Assembly (NCBI GenBank): GCA_033032865.1 | Contig: JAWHQI010000040.1 | Span: forward strand, 9,593,001 to 9,657,000 | Direction of reading: 5' to 3' | DNA from: Dactylorhiza incarnata | Lineage: Eukaryota; Streptophyta; Magnoliopsida; Asparagales; Orchidaceae | DNA length: 64,000 nt | Part shown: positions 61,271-64,000 of the stretch, piece by piece | Layout: the number at the start of each line of letters is the position of its first letter | How positions within the stretch are numbered: the stretch's first letter is position 1 | Notes under the pieces: model-generated | What the model was told of the DNA's origin: nothing | Databases searched by the model: none | The model's input: only the letters and a program-made list of their open reading frames with translations | Made by a program: the position numbers and the translations under genes

Positions 61271-64000
61271 GCAAAAGTGGGTAAGGAAGAAAAACACATA
61301 AATTTTTGATAATAAGATAAAGGCATGATCGAGATTTGAGAGAGAAGGAAATGATAAGGAGTTGTAGAATAATTTTAATAGAAATAGATCAGAGTTTTTA
61401 GCTTAAAGATAAACAGTATAACATTTGCTATGTAATCAATATTATAATGTTAGTTTTCCCTTTTATATAAGAGTTTTAAGCATAAAAAGGTAATGATTTC
61501 CAAGTTACCAATCTACCCAGATAATATGTCTACACCCTAGCCCCGTACTAAGTGACGGATGGTCATAAGGAGTTGCATACATGTCGTAGGTTGGGGTGTT
61601 AGTCCCATATGCAAACACTAGAAAATACACAACCTAGCACTCTTTCCCTCCCCCCCCAGTGCCTCGCAAGGCCCCACTGGAACCCTCCCCGGTTAAGGAC
61701 AAGACATGACTTAGAGATTAGATTATCTAATGTCTACACCCCTATGCCCCCGCTATGGTGAGATATGTAATCATAGGATAATAATAATTGGAAACATTTA
61801 GCGTTTGAATCTGATGATGAGTTCATAGCCTATGGGTTTATATTTTTATTTGAATTTTTTACAGAAAAGGTCACATAGCTAATTTGAAATCCATTAATGA
61901 ATCAGAGTCTTAACATTACAATGTTTTCATGTTTAGAGCAACCAATATAAAGTTTACCAAGCAAGTCTGCCACTTGTTGAAAGAAAGGAATTTTAAGATT
62001 CAAGTGACGATGCACACATAAGAAAAGACTTTAAATAAGCATGAAAGCGCAAGGTAAAAACAATTATATGGTTATGATGCGGAAGATTTATAGAAATACA
62101 AGAAAACATCTTTTATAAACATGACGATCCATATGACTTAAATTCCAAAAATGAAAATGTTTTTGTAAATCAATTTGCATTTAAAATCTTTATGTTTGAC
62201 AATAAAGTAACCAAGCATGAAATAATGTTTTCAAAAAGAGATTACTACAATGTTATATTAATTCACAAATTCAAAACATACAAAACATTGTAGAGAGCAT
62301 ACTAGGTTATCTAGTGCATTTATATATATAAAGAGAGTATAGAATTTTTGCATTATGATCCAATACTCATGAGAAGAAGTGTTATGGAAGATAATGATGT
62401 GCACATGTGTATTTTGAAATAGAGTAAACAAATGATTTAATCAAAAATATAAGACATGTAGAGTAAAGTGCACAATAAAACAAAAATAATTTTACTTCCA
62501 CACATTTTAATGCACAAAGAAAATGTACAACTACCAAGGTGCTTCGCACACACAATGCTCATTAAGACTTATCAGGGTGCAAAGTAGTGCTTGGGGGATC
62601 ACACAATTGTATTTTTCCAGTTTTGTTTTTGATCCTGTGTACATAAAGAGTAAGTGGTGTAAAAATGAGGGTTTGCACAAGACACTTTACTAATCTTTCC
62701 AAGGTGCTCAACCTCACAACGCTTACTAAGACTTATCAGGAGGTTCAAGTAGTGCTTGGTGGAGTTATCTTTCTCAATTTATTTTATGATTTTTTGTACA
62801 AAGTTCTCCGATTACACTTGCTTTGCAAACCAATTGAATTATGAAAGTACAACCACATTTCTTAATTTTTAAGAGTGCAAGTAAATGTAGTGCAGATAAA
62901 ATACTTGTGCAAATTTTAATTCATTGTACAATTACAATACACAGCAAGCATTCTTAGATTAAAAGCATATGTAAACTATGCCAAAATAAGTGAGTGAATG
63001 AGTATCATTATCAACCATAAAACATTTACTCATACTTAGAAGCATGCTAAGCTTAGTTCTACACAACTTTTACAATACAATTTTATGCTCAAATGAGTAG
63101 ATAAATCAAAGCATGACAAAAACAATGTTCAATGTAGTTTGAAGGAATGAATTTTAACATTCTAGAAGGTCTAAATGATGGGTTAAATCATGCTTGATTT
63201 TTAATGAAGTCCATACAGTATTTTTGATATTTTGAAGAATAATTTTGATTTAAAGTTTGAACTCATAAGATTGATCTTGGACTTCCCGAGGACTACCATG
63301 TGAGGGATTCGCCCGGTACTAGGAGATGTGATGTGATGATAGCCCAAATCTCCCTTTCGCAAGATACATATAAATAGAAAATATAAGTTCAAAAAATACT
63401 TGTTCATACTTGTTTTTGTTTTGTATTTGATTTTTGCATATAGAAATCAAACAAATAACCAAAGTAAGAAAAATATTTTTTGTAATTTGGCTTTTGTAAT
63501 TTCGTATTTTAATTTTTCAAAAATCAATTATAGGCAGAAATGCAAAAATGAGTAGTACATATACAATAATAATTTTTTTGTGATTTTCAAAATTTTAATA
63601 TTACAGGAAATCGGATACTTGAGCTGGCACCTATGTTAGCTCACAGAGAGTGCTTATTTTAATCATATAGCCTAGAGTTTCTTCAATTTCGCTTCCGATT
63701 TTGCTTAATTATGTTTGTGCAATGTAAGACCCATCTAATGAAGTGAAGAGACGAGAAGAAATCACAAAAAAGTTGCGGAAGTTAAAATTTTAGAACATGG
63801 GTTTCATATTCATTAAAGCTCCATATTCATTAAACCATTTAAGCTTAATATTATAGGATATGCTAACAAAGAAGATATGATTGAACAAAATAGATATGCA
63901 TGATTTTATTGATAAGTATGAGATGATGTTTTTGCAAAGAGTAACATGGATATGCCCTAGATAATAACATATAAAACCTAACATATATATTAATATTCTT
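61271..64000. other. AT-rich non-coding DNA, possibly LTR-derived
   Basis: 2.7 kb without a supported ORF. A block at 63277-63360 (TTGGACTTCCCGAGG, GGTACTAG, then CCCTTTCGCAAGATA) resembles 43243-43315 in the chromovirus LTR, and 61520-61640 has similar GC-richer islands, so part may be another long chromovirus-type LTR. A duplicated block (GACTTATCAGG..AGTAGTGCTTGG) occurs near 62565 and 62735. I cannot place boundaries. Confidence 0.4.

Overview
The window looks like nuclear heterochromatin of a flowering plant. I find no host gene, no tRNA or rRNA gene and no prokaryotic feature. Almost every base belongs to LTR retrotransposons, many inserted into one another. Calls rest on reading frames with recognisable Gag, protease, integrase, reverse transcriptase and RNase H motifs, on TG...CA long terminal repeats, on primer binding sites (PBS) and polypurine tracts (PPT), and on exact 5-bp target duplications. 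The species cannot be told from this sequence.

Layout. (1) 1-6167: a Sirevirus-like Ty1/copia element (family A) on the minus strand, cut by the window edge. (2) 6168-6604: a tandem array of hairpin-forming units. (3) 6605-11042: a plus-strand fragment of a second Sirevirus-like family (B) with RT, RNase H, a decayed extra 3' ORF and its 3' LTR. (4) 11189-33520: a minus-strand non-autonomous Ty3/gypsy element (LARD-like) that encodes a double zinc-knuckle protein. Its 5' LTR is split at 16487/32214 by a Tat-lineage Ty3/gypsy element (16488-32208, target duplication CCTGC). That Tat element carries two RNase H domains, twelve 88-bp tandem repeats and antisense genes with their own TATA boxes. 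Its antisense ORF is broken by a truncated family A element (26022-29336). (5) 33521-34710 and 41279-41970: remains of an older Tat-like element, split by a nearly intact Ty1/copia element D (34716-41273, target duplication ATATC). (6) 41971-59839: a minus-strand chromovirus (Ty3/gypsy with chromodomain) whose gag is split by a family A derivative (51418-59738, target duplication GAATC). That derivative is itself interrupted by a solo LTR (57971-59558, target duplication AATGC). (7) 59840-64000: the LTR and 3' end of a third Sirevirus-like family (C), then AT-rich non-coding DNA.

How the parts relate. Gag, protease, integrase, RT and RNase H make up the copying machinery of each element. Nearly all copies are dead, with frequent TGG-to-TAG and CpG-to-TpG changes typical of methylated, silenced DNA. 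Two family A copies lack RT and RNase H and share the same junction region, so they look like a non-autonomous subfamily.

The most striking pattern is that almost every LTR family here carries its own array of short CpG-containing motifs, most of them palindromic. In family A the same palindrome also occurs inside gag, where it encodes a repeated SSNGDRR peptide. Other points for follow-up are the two antisense TATA-plus-ORF units in the Tat element, stepwise duplication of the PBS/LTR junction in family A, and a dense TTGAC (W-box) cluster in the chromovirus LTR.
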